The notes below the pieces were generated by a model, which saw nothing but the letters and a program-made list of their open reading frames with translations, searched no databases and was not told the DNA's origin. The translations under genes and the position numbers were made by a program. Shown in pieces: positions 42,360-51,373 of a stretch of DNA of 64,000 nt (position 1 is its first letter; the number at the start of each line of letters is the position of its first letter). Origin of the DNA: Acetobacter aceti. GTDB taxonomy: Bacteria > Pseudomonadota > Alphaproteobacteria > Acetobacterales > Acetobacteraceae. The stretch lies in the NCBI RefSeq assembly GCF_002005445.1, contig NZ_CP014692.1, positions 1,364,001 through 1,428,000 of the forward strand, written 5' to 3'.

Positions 42360-42608
42360 ATGAGCGATACTCTTCCAGACCGTCTGTCCGTTGATCCGGA
42401 AAGCCCATTCTACAACGAAGAGCTTCTGGCCCGTGGAATTGGTATCCGCTTTAAGGGCGTTGAAAAGACTAACGTCGAGGAATATTGCCTCAGTGAAAAC
42501 TGGGTCCGTGTCGCCGTGGGTAAGTCCCTTGACCGTCGTGGCAAACCGATGACGATGAAGCTTCAGGGACCTGTCGAGGTCTGGATCAAGGGCAACGAAG
42601 AAGCCTGA
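42360..42608 (+). CDS. DUF3297 family protein
   Basis: 82 residues with the family's typical opening LPDRLSVDPESPFYNEELL and closing GKPMTMKLQGPVEVWIK. Small, soluble and probably cytoplasmic. Members are widespread in proteobacteria and have no known function. It stands between the fab cluster and the SQR-like gene with its own spacing on both sides. Confidence 0.85.
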   Translation: MSDTLPDRLSVDPESPFYNEELLARGIGIRFKGVEKTNVEEYCLSENWVRVAVGKSLDRRGKPMTMKLQGPVEVWIKGNEEA

Positions 42609-42801
42609 GACCTAAAGCCTGCCGTGCATGGGCGCGGTAGGCGGTAGCAATATTTTTCAACAGGCCGAAAAGGCTGTGTTGAAAGGCCAATGCGGATATG
42701 CGCGCTCTCATGAGAGAGAGGCCTTGATGCATCTCTCCTCTGAGCGCAGGCTTGCACATCCTTGTGATGTGAAACTGCATTCCCTTGAAGGAGACGAGAT
42801 C

Positions 42802-44067
42802 ATGACTGAAGTCGCCACGCCGGTTCAGCCTGACAAACAGTTCACCATTCTCATTGTTGGAGGTGGGACAGCAGGCATCGCCATTGCCGCCCGTCTTCGC
42901 CGTGAACGGCCGTCTCTCTCCATTGGAATCATCGATCCCGCGACGACACATGCCTACCAGCCGGGCTGGACGCTGGTGGGGGCAGGGGTCATGACCCTGA
43001 AGCAGACCCTGCGACAGGAAGGCGGCCTGATCCCTGCCAATGTGACCTGGTTACGGGCCTCCGCTGAGTCTTTCCAGCCTGATGATCACATTGTCACGCT
43101 GGATGATGGTCAGCGCATCGGCTACCGCCGCCTGATCCTTTGCCCAGGCCTGCAACTTGACTGGGACAGGATCGAAGGCCTCGGCGAGACGCTTGGCAAG
43201 AACGGTGTATGCAGCAATTATTCGATGGAGCATGTCGAATATACCTGGACCTGCATCCAGACCCTGAACGGCGGCAAGGCGCTGTTCACGCAACCGCCGA
43301 TGCCGATCAAGTGCGCTGGCGCTCCGCAGAAGATCGCCTATCTCGCCTCGGATTTCTGGCGCAAGGAAGGCGTGCTTAACCGCACGGAAGTCGATTTCCT
43401 GCTGGCGGGTGACGCCCTGTTCGGTGTGGCTTACTATCGTCCGTCGCTTCAGTATGCGGTGGATTATTACGGCATCAATCTGCGCTACAAGCACAATCTC
43501 GTTGCGGTAAATGGACAGGCGAAAATCGCGATTTTCGACGTGACAGCGCCGGACGGTAGCGTGTCTCGTGAAACGCGCAGCTTCGACATGCTGCATGTCA
43601 CTCCGCCGCAGAGTGCTCCGGATTTTATCAAGGACAGCCCCTTTGCCGGAGCCGGTGGCTGGGTGGATGTCGATCCCTCCACGCTCCGCCACACGAAATA
43701 TGACACCGTCTTCGGTGCTGGCGATGTGGTCGGCACGAGTAACGCCAAGACCATGGCAGCAGCTCGCGCCCAGATGCCTGTGGTCGTGGCGAATGTGCTG
43801 GCGTCGCTGGAAGGCAAGCCGCTCACGAGTAGCTATGACGGTTATGGCGCCTGCCCGCTGACCGTGGGTTATGGTAAGGTTGTGCTGGCGGAATTCCTTT
43901 ACGGCGGCAAGCCCGCTCCCAGCTTTCCCTATGACCAGCGCAAGCCCAGCAGTTTTGCCTGGATGCTCAAGGCGAAGGTTTTCCCGCACGTTTACTGGGA
44001 TCTGATGCTGAAAGGCCGTGATATCACGGTCAAGCATCACCCGGAATGGATCAGGGAGGCCGGCTGA
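42802..44067 (+). CDS. Sulfide:quinone oxidoreductase-like FAD flavoprotein
   Basis: 421 residues from ATG 42802, which follows AAGGAG; the upstream open frame is not part of the protein. FAD-binding ILIVGGGTAGIAIAARL, then CPGLQLDW, the hallmark KCAGAPQKIAYL with its redox Cys, and GAGDVVGTSNAKT for the second flavin site. GACPLTVG lies near the C-terminus. These fit membrane-associated SQR enzymes that oxidise sulfide to sulfur or polysulfide and reduce quinone. It may serve sulfide detoxification. Convergent with the pqq operon, no persulfide dioxygenase adjacent. Confidence 0.85.
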   Translation: MTEVATPVQPDKQFTILIVGGGTAGIAIAARLRRERPSLSIGIIDPATTHAYQPGWTLVGAGVMTLKQTLRQEGGLIPANVTWLRASAESFQPDDHIVTLDDGQRIGYRRLILCPGLQLDWDRIEGLGETLGKNGVCSNYSMEHVEYTWTCIQTLNGGKALFTQPPMPIKCAGAPQKIAYLASDFWRKEGVLNRTEVDFLLAGDALFGVAYYRPSLQYAVDYYGINLRYKHNLVAVNGQAKIAIFDVTAPDGSVSRETRSFDMLHVTPPQSAPDFIKDSPFAGAGGWVDVDPSTLRHTKYDTVFGAGDVVGTSNAKTMAAARAQMPVVVANVLASLEGKPLTSSYDGYGACPLTVGYGKVVLAEFLYGGKPAPSFPYDQRKPSSFAWMLKAKVFPHVYWDLMLKGRDITVKHHPEWIREAG

Positions 44068-44197
44068 AACCGGCATCAGGATGCAGAGGCTTGTTCCGCT
44101 GGGCAGAGGTACGGCGGAATGAGTGCGAAGGGACTTGCGCGTCCTGTCGCGTCAATAGAAGTGACAGCAAGAGCCAGGGAAACAGTCGTCCCGGGTG

Positions 44198-45295
44198 TTA
44201 TTCCCCTGAACCGTAGCGTCGGTAGACAAAACTGTCGGAAGAGCCATTGATTTCCGACAGGGCCGCGTCCACCACGCCACGATCAGAAGACCGACGGCAG
44301 ACAGGGTCCGCCGCGTCCGCACGACCGGTCAGCGCCAGCGCCTGACAGCGGCAGCCGCCCCAGTCGATCTCCTTGCGGTCACAGGACCGACAGGGCTCCG
44401 GCATCCAGTCCACACCACGGAACATCTGGAACAGCTTCGATTTTTCCCAGATGTCCTTCAGGGAGGCTTCCCGCACCGTCGGGAACACAACACCCGGTAT
44501 GGTTTCCGCCGCATGACACGGCAGCACCCGGCCAGATGGGGTGATGTTGAGAAAACGCTGCCCCCAACCACCCATGCAAGGCTTGGGTTCGTCGGCATAA
44601 TAATCCGGTGTCACGAAGTCGATGGCGAGACGTGAACCGAACTTTTCCCTTGCCTCTGCGACAGTCTTTTCAGTGGCTTCAAGCTGCTGACGTGTGGGTA
44701 GGAGAGCGGCGCGGTTCTTCAGACCCCAACCGTAATACTGCGTGTGGGCGATCTCGACCCGACGTGCGCCAAGTTCTTCCGCCAGATCCAGCATGGCTGG
44801 CACCCGATCGGCATTCAGACGATGAATGACGAAATTCAGGGTCAGCGGCATCCCGTCTTCGACGACCAGCCGGGCCGCTTCGATCTTGCGGGGCTGCGCC
44901 CCTTTCATGCCGCCGATGATCTCGGCCTGCTTCGGGTCAACATCCTGAAAGGATAGCTGGACATGATCCAGCCCGGCGTCAGCCAGTTTCGCCAGACTGT
45001 CACGGTCCATCAGGACGCCTGAGGTGATCAGGTTACTGTAGAGACCGGCCCTGGCGGCGTGGCGCACAAGTTCCGGGAGATCCTTGCGGGCCATAGGCTC
45101 TCCTCCGGAAAAATGGACCTGAAGAATGCCGAGCGCCGCAGCCTCATCGAGAACGCGGAGCCATTCCTCGGTGGAGAGTTCGTTGTTTTTCGGTTCAAGA
45201 GCCAGCGGATTGGAGCAGTACGGGCATTGCAGCGGGCAGCGGTGCGTCAACTCCGCCAGCAGGCTCATCGGTGGTGGAGCGGTCATGCCTTCCAT
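44198..45295 (-). CDS. pqqE: PQQ synthesis radical SAM protein PqqE
   Basis: 365 residues. The radical-SAM cysteines are in [14 protein letters not shown] and the C-terminal SPASM clusters in [18 protein letters not shown] and preceding Cys (LPCHAAE). It links the Glu and Tyr side chains of PqqA with PqqD as peptide carrier. Start 45295 has CAGGTG upstream; an inner ATG at 45286 would give a four-base overlap with pqqD. Last gene of the operon. Confidence 0.96.
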   Translation of the reverse strand: MEGMTAPPPMSLLAELTHRCPLQCPYCSNPLALEPKNNELSTEEWLRVLDEAAALGILQVHFSGGEPMARKDLPELVRHAARAGLYSNLITSGVLMDRDSLAKLADAGLDHVQLSFQDVDPKQAEIIGGMKGAQPRKIEAARLVVEDGMPLTLNFVIHRLNADRVPAMLDLAEELGARRVEIAHTQYYGWGLKNRAALLPTRQQLEATEKTVAEAREKFGSRLAIDFVTPDYYADEPKPCMGGWGQRFLNITPSGRVLPCHAAETIPGVVFPTVREASLKDIWEKSKLFQMFRGVDWMPEPCRSCDRKEIDWGGCRCQALALTGRADAADPVCRRSSDRGVVDAALSEINGSSDSFVYRRYGSGE

Positions 45296-45582
45296 ATTAG
45301 CACCTGACGCTCAGCGAGTGAGGCGACCATGGCCAGCACATCGTCCGAGATTACTTCACGCGGAGCCGCGAAATCTGCGGCCAAGGTGTCGATGATCGTC
45401 TGAAGAGACGTTGCGCCATCCACCCGCTTCAGGATTTCCGCGGCGATAGGGTCAGCCAGAAAGGCGCGCTCGGGAGCCTGAACGATCCACTGGTCGCGCA
45501 CTTTGTCATGCTGAAGGCGGGTGCCGCGCGCGAAAGCGGGAACAAGTGTTTCGGACAATGCGGGAGAAGGAACTGTCATCAT
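45283..45582 (-). CDS. pqqD: PqqA-binding chaperone PqqD
   Basis: 99 residues. The small winged-helix fold is recognisable: [20 protein letters not shown], then [29 protein letters not shown]. It presents the PqqA peptide to PqqE. Start ATG 45582 overlaps the pqqC stop, so translation is coupled. Confidence 0.94.
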   Translation of the reverse strand: MMTVPSPALSETLVPAFARGTRLQHDKVRDQWIVQAPERAFLADPIAAEILKRVDGATSLQTIIDTLAADFAAPREVISDDVLAMVASLAERQVLIWKA

Positions 45583-46310
45583 GCAGGCCGGAACACGCCC
45601 GGTGGAATGTTGCCCGGCGCCACATAGGCATAATCCAGCGCATCCAGCATGGACCACAGGACGCTGCACTTGAATTTCAGGGCGTTGAGCACGGCATTCT
45701 GCTGTTCCACGGTGCGGGCATGCTCCTTTACATAAGCGAGGGCAAAGTCGGAATCACGCGGGGCCTGCGTCAGGCGAGGCGTGAAATAGGCCAACGTCTC
45801 CTGAGTAATGAAGTCGTAGTTCCGGAGCATTCCCGACACACGCTCGGAAATGATGGTCGGCGAGAACAGCTCCGTAAGAGAGGAGGCGATGGCTTCCAGA
45901 ATGGTTTTTTCACCGACGAAATGCACATAGGCATCCACAGCGAAATGGGTGCCGGGCAGCAGACCTTCAAGGGATTCCACATACTCGCGGTTCAGGCCCA
46001 GACCATCCGTCAGGCGGAGCCAGCGGGCAATGCCGCCTGTGTCGGGTGTGTCTCCGTCATGATCCTCGATACGACGACGCCACTCGCGGCGGAGTTCAGC
46101 CGTTGGCAGCCGGGCGAGAAGAGTGGCGTCTTTGGCCGGGATGCGCGCCTGATAATAGTAACGGTTCAGCGCCCACGCCTGAACCTGCCCTTTGTTGAGC
46201 TTCCCGTCATGCAGCGCCCGATGGAACGGGTGACGATTATGATAGCGCTCGGCGCCGATGGCACGCAGCGCCGTTTCCAGTTCATCGGGAGAGAGAGGGG
46301 CTACGCTCAT
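45579..46310 (-). CDS. pqqC: Pyrroloquinoline-quinone synthase PqqC
   Basis: 243 residues from ATG 46310, four-base overlap with pqqB. All-helical oxidase with signature segments YHNRHPFHRALHDGKLNKGQVQAWALNRYYYQ, TGGIARWLRLTDGLGL and FAVDAYVHFV. It performs the last ring closure and eight-electron oxidation giving PQQ, without a metal. Confidence 0.96.
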   Translation of the reverse strand: MSVAPLSPDELETALRAIGAERYHNRHPFHRALHDGKLNKGQVQAWALNRYYYQARIPAKDATLLARLPTAELRREWRRRIEDHDGDTPDTGGIARWLRLTDGLGLNREYVESLEGLLPGTHFAVDAYVHFVGEKTILEAIASSLTELFSPTIISERVSGMLRNYDFITQETLAYFTPRLTQAPRDSDFALAYVKEHARTVEQQNAVLNALKFKCSVLWSMLDALDYAYVAPGNIPPGVFRPA

Positions 46311-47230
46311 AGGGTGATCCTCATGCCGTCGTAGGAGACTTCCCATCCGGCAGCTTCCGTCTCGGCGCGCTCGGGAGAGTCGGCCAGCAGAATGGGGTTT
46401 GAGTTGTTGATGTGAATGAAAACCTTGCGTTGCACATTCAGACCGCGGAAGGCGGCGATGGTGCCGTCCGTATCGTTGACCGACATATGCCCCATGCGCT
46501 TGCCGGTTTTTTCTCCGAGCCCAGCTCTGACCATTTCATCGTCGATCCATAGCGTGCCGTCGAACAGCACAAGGTCCGCGTTTTTCAGACGTGCACGAAG
46601 ACGATCATTCATGCAGGCGCAGCCCGGAATGAACAGGGCGCGATGTTTGCCGTCCGTAATCTCCAGACCGACGGTCTCACCGTTTTCAACGATCTCGGCC
46701 GGGTTTGCGCCCTTTTCAGCATAGAGCGGAACCTTACCCGGCACCGCGAAAGCGGTCACGGACAGTCCGGCTGGGGTTCCATCGGACTTGGCGAGCGCAA
46801 TGCTCTCGTCGAGTGGAAATTCTTTCCGGGTCACGACGGAACGGTTCACGGCCTCGAAAATCGGGTTGGCATCCAGTTGGTCGAGAACCTGCCGGGTAGC
46901 CAGAATTTCGAACGGCTGGCGTTCACGCATGGTGAGCAGGCCGGTGATGGTGTCCACTTCCGCGCCGGTCAGAATGACGCCGGCGATGGGCGTGGACCGC
47001 AGTCCGGTCTTTGGATGAAGGACGGGTGTCTGGTTGATCTGCTGGCGCAGGTCGGGCGACGCGTTGACCACGAACCATTCTTCGCCATCACCGCTGATGG
47101 CGATGGAAGCCTGAGTGCGGGCTGGGGCCAGAGGGTCGCCTGAGCGGGCGCGTCGGCAGCCTTCAGCGTTCGAGTTCCACTGGGGGAAGCCACCGCCGGC
47201 AGCGGCGCCGAGAACAATAAGGTCAATCAT
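46307..47230 (-). CDS. pqqB: PQQ biosynthesis protein PqqB
   Basis: 307 residues from ATG 47230. Metallo-beta-lactamase-like fold: IVLGAAAGGGFPQWNSNAEGCRRAR opening, VVNASPDLRQQI, ILTGAEVDTITGLL and FIHINNSNPIL. PqqB is thought to hydroxylate the tyrosine of the crosslinked peptide intermediate. A hairpin lies between pqqA and this gene, and pqqC follows with an overlap. Confidence 0.96.
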   Translation of the reverse strand: MIDLIVLGAAAGGGFPQWNSNAEGCRRARSGDPLAPARTQASIAISGDGEEWFVVNASPDLRQQINQTPVLHPKTGLRSTPIAGVILTGAEVDTITGLLTMRERQPFEILATRQVLDQLDANPIFEAVNRSVVTRKEFPLDESIALAKSDGTPAGLSVTAFAVPGKVPLYAEKGANPAEIVENGETVGLEITDGKHRALFIPGCACMNDRLRARLKNADLVLFDGTLWIDDEMVRAGLGEKTGKRMGHMSVNDTDGTIAAFRGLNVQRKVFIHINNSNPILLADSPERAETEAAGWEVSYDGMRITL

Positions 47231-47250
47231 GAGACTGGTCTGTAAATGCA

Positions 47251-47281
47251 AAACGCCGCCAGCGCGAGGCGGGCGGCGTTT
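47251..47281 (-). terminator. Attenuator-like hairpin between pqqA and pqqB
   Basis: A perfect 10-bp stem (AAACGCCGCC at 47251-47260 with its complement at 47272-47281), an 11-base loop and, on the minus strand, TTTT at the stem end. Placed inside the operon, it would let more pqqA than pqqB-E message accumulate, as expected for a peptide precursor. Confidence 0.7.
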
Positions 47282-47314
47282 CTGGCTGTGGAAAACAAGA
47301 TCCTGAAAAGGATC

Positions 47315-47395
47315 TTACTTCTTCTGGCCGCAAACGTAGCTGTTGATCTCAGCGCCCAAAGGCACTTCGGTGATTTTCGGTGTGTTCCATGCCAT
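47315..47395 (-). CDS. pqqA: PQQ precursor peptide PqqA
   Basis: A 26-residue peptide beginning MAWNTPKITEVPLGAEI, with the E-x3-Y motif EINSY that supplies the glutamate and tyrosine from which PQQ is built, ending in CGQKK. ATG 47395 follows AAGGA at good spacing. First gene of pqqABCDE. Confidence 0.96.
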   Translation of the reverse strand: MAWNTPKITEVPLGAEINSYVCGQKK

Positions 47396-47854
47396 GACAC
47401 GTCATCCTTGTTTCTGTGAGGCTGTAGGGAGACGTTACTCCGCCTTGCGGCGCTTCGCTACCGTTCTGTCGCATGGCAGGGTCTGTCTGACAGCGGGAGT
47501 AGGATCGTATCGAAAGACTTTGCTGAAACAGAGCAACCATATGATTTGTCTATATAAAATAGATTGTCGATTGGTGGCTTATATTTTCAGGGGGGATGTT
47601 GATGTAGGCCGCATTCATTTTCTTCACGGCCTTGTGAATGTGGAAGGGCAGGCAGGATGTTTTGTGTGCTGGCCATCTGGAACTGCTGAGCGCCGTTCTG
47701 TGTCTATGAGAAGTTTTTTAGCGTTTCATGAATAAATATGACACTAATTCATTGAAATAAAAAAGAAATTTTTCTGAAGAATATTTTTTCATATAAGCAA
47801 TACAGGCTTGCGCTGCTTATACACCTGCGCTAGAAGCCACCCACCGCAACGCGG
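47396..47854. other. 459-bp region between pqqA and the tRNA gene
   Basis: It holds the pqqA promoter (minus strand) and, at its right end, the tRNA promoter. The half nearest the tRNA is AT-rich. No further gene is convincing. Confidence 0.45.
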
Positions 47855-47930
47855 GCCGGTTTAGCTCAGTTGGTAGAGCACGTCATTCGTAATGATGGGG
47901 CCAGGGGTTCGAATCCTCTAACCGGCACCA
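47855..47930 (+). tRNA. tRNA-Thr (anticodon CGT)
   Basis: A complete cloverleaf of 76 bases: acceptor GCCGGTT (47855-47861) with AACCGGC (47920-47926), D-arm with GCTC/GAGC, anticodon stem CGTCA/TGATG with loop TTCGTAA giving anticodon CGT, T-arm with GGTTCGAAT, and an encoded 3' CCA. It reads the ACG threonine codon. Confidence 0.95.
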
Positions 47931-48507
47931 CTTAACCTTGCGGTTTCCAGATCAAAATTGAATACGAAGCCAGCTTCAGGCGCTTGCGCATATCTGTCCG
48001 TGATGCGGCATGTCTTGTGTTCTGGTGCTCTGAATCCGCTATGACAAATATGTCTGGAACTGGTTTCTTTATGGACGTGCGATGACTGGAACTGAAACCT
48101 CGCCGTAAATTTCAGGCAGAGTGAGGCGGCCATTTCTTTCATGGTTCGGCAACTCGTTGTCGGTGTGGGAGAAGGCGGAATACCTGTTACATCGACGGTC
48201 GCCTTGATCAATCTTGCGCGGATCGCGGGTGGAGCAGCAGTACTTGAACTGATCCTGATTGTGCTGCGGCCTGTGCTCGTTGTGGTGAACAGTTGTGTTT
48301 CAGAAGAAATTTACCTGCCGGAAGAGGCGGCAGTATCAGATTTTGGCCCGGAGCAAGAGATCTGGTGTGAGGTCTCTCTTTGGAAAAACTTTTCTGAGAA
48401 AATATAGGCATCATTAGGTATCTTTAATTGAAAAATTCAATATAAAAAGTGTATAATGTTCCGTATGCGATCGGCCTTGAATTGAATGCGACAGGTAATC
48501 AGATTAA
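47931..48507. other. 577-bp region after the tRNA gene
   Basis: Small frames exist on both strands (plus 48141-48407 with a hydrophobic middle; minus 47918-48211 and 48208-48414), but none has a ribosome binding site or family resemblance and the minus frame runs into the tRNA. The last 100 bp before the antiporter gene are AT-rich and promoter-like. Confidence 0.4.
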
Positions 48508-49728
48508 ATGGAGAATTTTATCGCTCTTGTTGCGGATGTCGGGATATTTGTTTTGGTTCCGTGGGTGTTGTGGAGACTTATTGGTAAAACATTGCCAATA
48601 GTTGTTCTTCCTATACTTCTGGGTATGGGGATGGCTGTTCTGCATGTTCCTGTTGCGAAGATGGGTATTCCATCCGTAGTCTGCGATGAAATCGGCTGGG
48701 TAGCGGTGCTGGTTCTGGCTTTCACTGCGGGACTGGAGATGTGGCAGCATCCGGGCGAGGATACATCGGTTCACGCTGTGCCGCAGGCGTCCGTAGGGCG
48801 ACTGCTTGGTGGAGCTGCCGTTGCGCTGGGTGGTCCGCTCATTATCGGCTCAATCCTTGCCTACGAGTTCTTCCTTCCACTGAAAGGCTGGCACCCTCCT
48901 CATGCAGCGCCTTGGGTGGCGGCCGTTTCCATTGGCCTCTGTATCGCGGTCAGCGCCTTGCCTGTTCTGATCGGGGTCGTGCGTGAACTTGACGCCTCCC
49001 AGCGACCTCTTGGCCAACTGGCTCTCAAACTGGCTGTTGTCGATGACGCGGCGCTCTGGATTGGTCTGGCTATTCTCCAGTTTGCGGAGAAGGGGAATGC
49101 CGCCCTGCATGGATGGACCGGACTGGAATTTCTGGCGGTTGCTCTGCTTGCGGGTCTCGCTGCGGCTGGATCATGGGCGTCCCGCCATTTCAGGCATCCT
49201 CCATCATGGGTTATCTGGGCGACGGTGCCGGTTTATCTGGCGGCGGGTTCATGGGCGAGCAGACAACTCGGCTTGCACGAACTGATCGGAGCCTATTTTG
49301 CCGGTGCGATCATGCCGCCAAGCTGGGTGCGTCGTCTTCCTGTCGAAAAGGTGGGAACATTTGCGCTGATCTGGCTTGCACCGCTTTTCTTCGGTCACAG
49401 TGGACTGCATATCAATGGTGACGCGCTGACATGGCCGTCAGTCGTGGCTTCTTTCAGCCTTGTGGCCATTTCGATCATCGCCAAAATCGCTTCGGTCTAT
49501 GTTTTCCCGCCGGCTCCCAATCTGAGCAGACGTCAGGCACTGGCGATCGGCTCACTGCTTCAGTGCAAGGGACTGATGGAAATTGTGGCGGCGACCATCC
49601 TGCTCGGGCAGGGCATGATTTCAGAGTTCGCCTTTGCCTCGCTCATGATGCTGGCTGTCATCTCAACCATGCTGACGGGTCCGATGTTCAGGCTGGTTGC
49701 ACCTCGTGCCGTGCTGGCGAAAACCTGA
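48508..49728 (+). CDS. Cation:proton antiporter (CPA/Kef-type membrane protein)
   Basis: 406 residues with about twelve hydrophobic spans. Core Na+/H+ exchanger features: LAFTAGLEMW in an early helix, LKLAVVDDAALWIGLAIL with the two adjacent Asp expected in the transport site, and GAYFAGAIMPP. It lacks the C-terminal RCK/TrkA domain of full KefB/KefC proteins, so it is a bare transporter. Likely role: Na+ or K+/H+ exchange for pH balance. Single gene. Confidence 0.82.
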   Translation: MENFIALVADVGIFVLVPWVLWRLIGKTLPIVVLPILLGMGMAVLHVPVAKMGIPSVVCDEIGWVAVLVLAFTAGLEMWQHPGEDTSVHAVPQASVGRLLGGAAVALGGPLIIGSILAYEFFLPLKGWHPPHAAPWVAAVSIGLCIAVSALPVLIGVVRELDASQRPLGQLALKLAVVDDAALWIGLAILQFAEKGNAALHGWTGLEFLAVALLAGLAAAGSWASRHFRHPPSWVIWATVPVYLAAGSWASRQLGLHELIGAYFAGAIMPPSWVRRLPVEKVGTFALIWLAPLFFGHSGLHINGDALTWPSVVASFSLVAISIIAKIASVYVFPPAPNLSRRQALAIGSLLQCKGLMEIVAATILLGQGMISEFAFASLMMLAVISTMLTGPMFRLVAPRAVLAKT

Positions 49729-49891
49729 TTGCGCTTTTGCTCTCCACAGGGAAGGTGTGGGGATGTGCAGATTTTTTGTTCAGCATATCCCAGTCAATGG
49801 CTGGTATGGCCTGCGAGGCTACATCAGCACATGGCTGGAATTTTCTGCCGGTCTATCGGCTGATGTAGGTTCACGCTAAGGTAGTGCCGTC

Positions 49892-51373
49892 ATGGCGTCG
49901 TCCTTACCCTCCCGGCTGTATCGCAGCGCACTGAACTTTACACGTGGCAAGCGGCTCCACAGCAGTCATGTTCAAGTCGTGGACGATCTGGTCGAATGCC
50001 CCTGTTGCGGTGAGTTCCAGCAACTTGAGGAGATTCCGCCCGGCACGGTCGCCCGCTGCGTGCGCTGTGGCCAGATGCTGGAGCGCCGCAACAAGGGCGG
50101 CCCGCTGGCCACTCCCCTGGCTTTCTGCATCACATCCGCCGCCCTTTATCTGGCGACGCTCGCATCCTCTCTGATGACTCTGAATCTTTATGGACGGGAG
50201 AGGTCTGTTGACCTGCTTACCGGCCCCATGGAACTGCTTCATGAGGGGTGGGGAGAGGTCGGCGTTCTGGTCGGTATAGTCACCATTCTCGCGCCGGGCG
50301 TCGTTATTGCGATGATGGGAATGATCCTGACCGCCGCGTTTTTCGAGGAATTGCCCGACTGGGCTCCTCATCTTCTGGCGTGGTACGAAAAGCTTCGTCC
50401 GTGGTCGATGATGGAAGTCTATATTTTAGGGATTTTCGTGGCTTACACCAAACTGGTGGATATGGCGCATGTGGAGGTGGGGCCCGCCGCCTATCTCATT
50501 GCCGCCCTGATGATCAGCATGGCCGCTACGGATCAGACGCTTGATCAGGAACGGATCTGGGAACGCCGTCGGGTTGAAGGGGTCATCCTGCTTCCCGACG
50601 GGAAGCAGGTGAAGGTGGAGCGCGTCTCCATGGCGGATCTGGGTGGACATATGCCGCTTCGGGAGCACATGCTGTCCTGTCATTCCTGCGGGCTTGTCGG
50701 TGTGTTTCCCGAACCGGTGCCGCAGACCCGCAGTGTCGGGCTGTGTCCACGCTGTGGTCATGATCTTTGCAAGCGGAAAAACAACAGTCTGTCGCGTGCC
50801 TCGGCCCTGGTGCTTTCAGCTTTCGTCTTCTACCTCCCGGCCAATCTTTTCCCTGTCATGACGGTCATCAAGGTCGGGAGCGGGGGCGGTCACACCATCA
50901 TCGAAGGTGTGATCGAGTTGTGGCAGGATGACATGATCCCGCTTTCCCTGCTGGTTCTTTTCGCAAGCGTCACCGTGCCCGTCGCCAAGATTCTCGGGCT
51001 GAGCTATATGATTGTCACCACGAAACTGCGCTCGACGAAGAAGCTGGGCTTTCGATCGAAGCTGTTCCGGATTATCGACATTATTGGTCGGTGGTCCATG
51101 ATCGACGTTTTCATGATTTCCATTCTGGTGGCGGTCGTCCGGTTCAGTTCACTGGCCAATGTGGTGGCCAATGCCGGTGTCGTGTCATTTGCCGCCGTCG
51201 TGGTCATCACCATTTTCGCAGCGCATTGCTTTGACCCACGTTTGATGTGGGACGTCGCCGGACGTAACGGTCAAATCCCCGAGGATGACGCCCTGGGCGG
51301 AAACAATCCCTCAGAAGTGACGATGACACCAAGCCCTGAGGAGCAGGATAAGATGGAGCCGGTAAGAGCGTGA
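49892..51373 (+). CDS. pqiA: Paraquat-inducible protein A homologue (PqiA)
   Basis: 493 residues, two tandem PqiA domains. Each starts with a zinc-ribbon-like pair: CPCCGEFQ with CVRCGQ near residues 40-63, and CHSCGLVG with CPRCGHDLC near 280-310, followed by four membrane helices (eight in total). PqiA is the inner-membrane partner of the PqiB tunnel in lipid transport between membranes. Overlaps pqiB by four bases. Confidence 0.9.
   Translation: MASSLPSRLYRSALNFTRGKRLHSSHVQVVDDLVECPCCGEFQQLEEIPPGTVARCVRCGQMLERRNKGGPLATPLAFCITSAALYLATLASSLMTLNLYGRERSVDLLTGPMELLHEGWGEVGVLVGIVTILAPGVVIAMMGMILTAAFFEELPDWAPHLLAWYEKLRPWSMMEVYILGIFVAYTKLVDMAHVEVGPAAYLIAALMISMAATDQTLDQERIWERRRVEGVILLPDGKQVKVERVSMADLGGHMPLREHMLSCHSCGLVGVFPEPVPQTRSVGLCPRCGHDLCKRKNNSLSRASALVLSAFVFYLPANLFPVMTVIKVGSGGGHTIIEGVIELWQDDMIPLSLLVLFASVTVPVAKILGLSYMIVTTKLRSTKKLGFRSKLFRIIDIIGRWSMIDVFMISILVAVVRFSSLANVVANAGVVSFAAVVVITIFAAHCFDPRLMWDVAGRNGQIPEDDALGGNNPSEVTMTPSPEEQDKMEPVRA

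Noticed and set aside
43051..44076. A 341-codon minus-strand frame
   Set aside because: Antisense shadow of the SQR-like flavoprotein gene, with no domain content or ribosome binding site.
48141..48407. A plus-strand frame with a hydrophobic middle after the tRNA gene
   Set aside because: No ribosome binding site, no family, and similar-quality frames exist on the other strand in the same stretch.
47855..48507. Genomic island or prophage inserted at the tRNA-Thr gene
   Set aside because: No integrase gene and no duplicated tRNA 3' end were seen downstream; the following genes are an ordinary antiporter and pqiABC.
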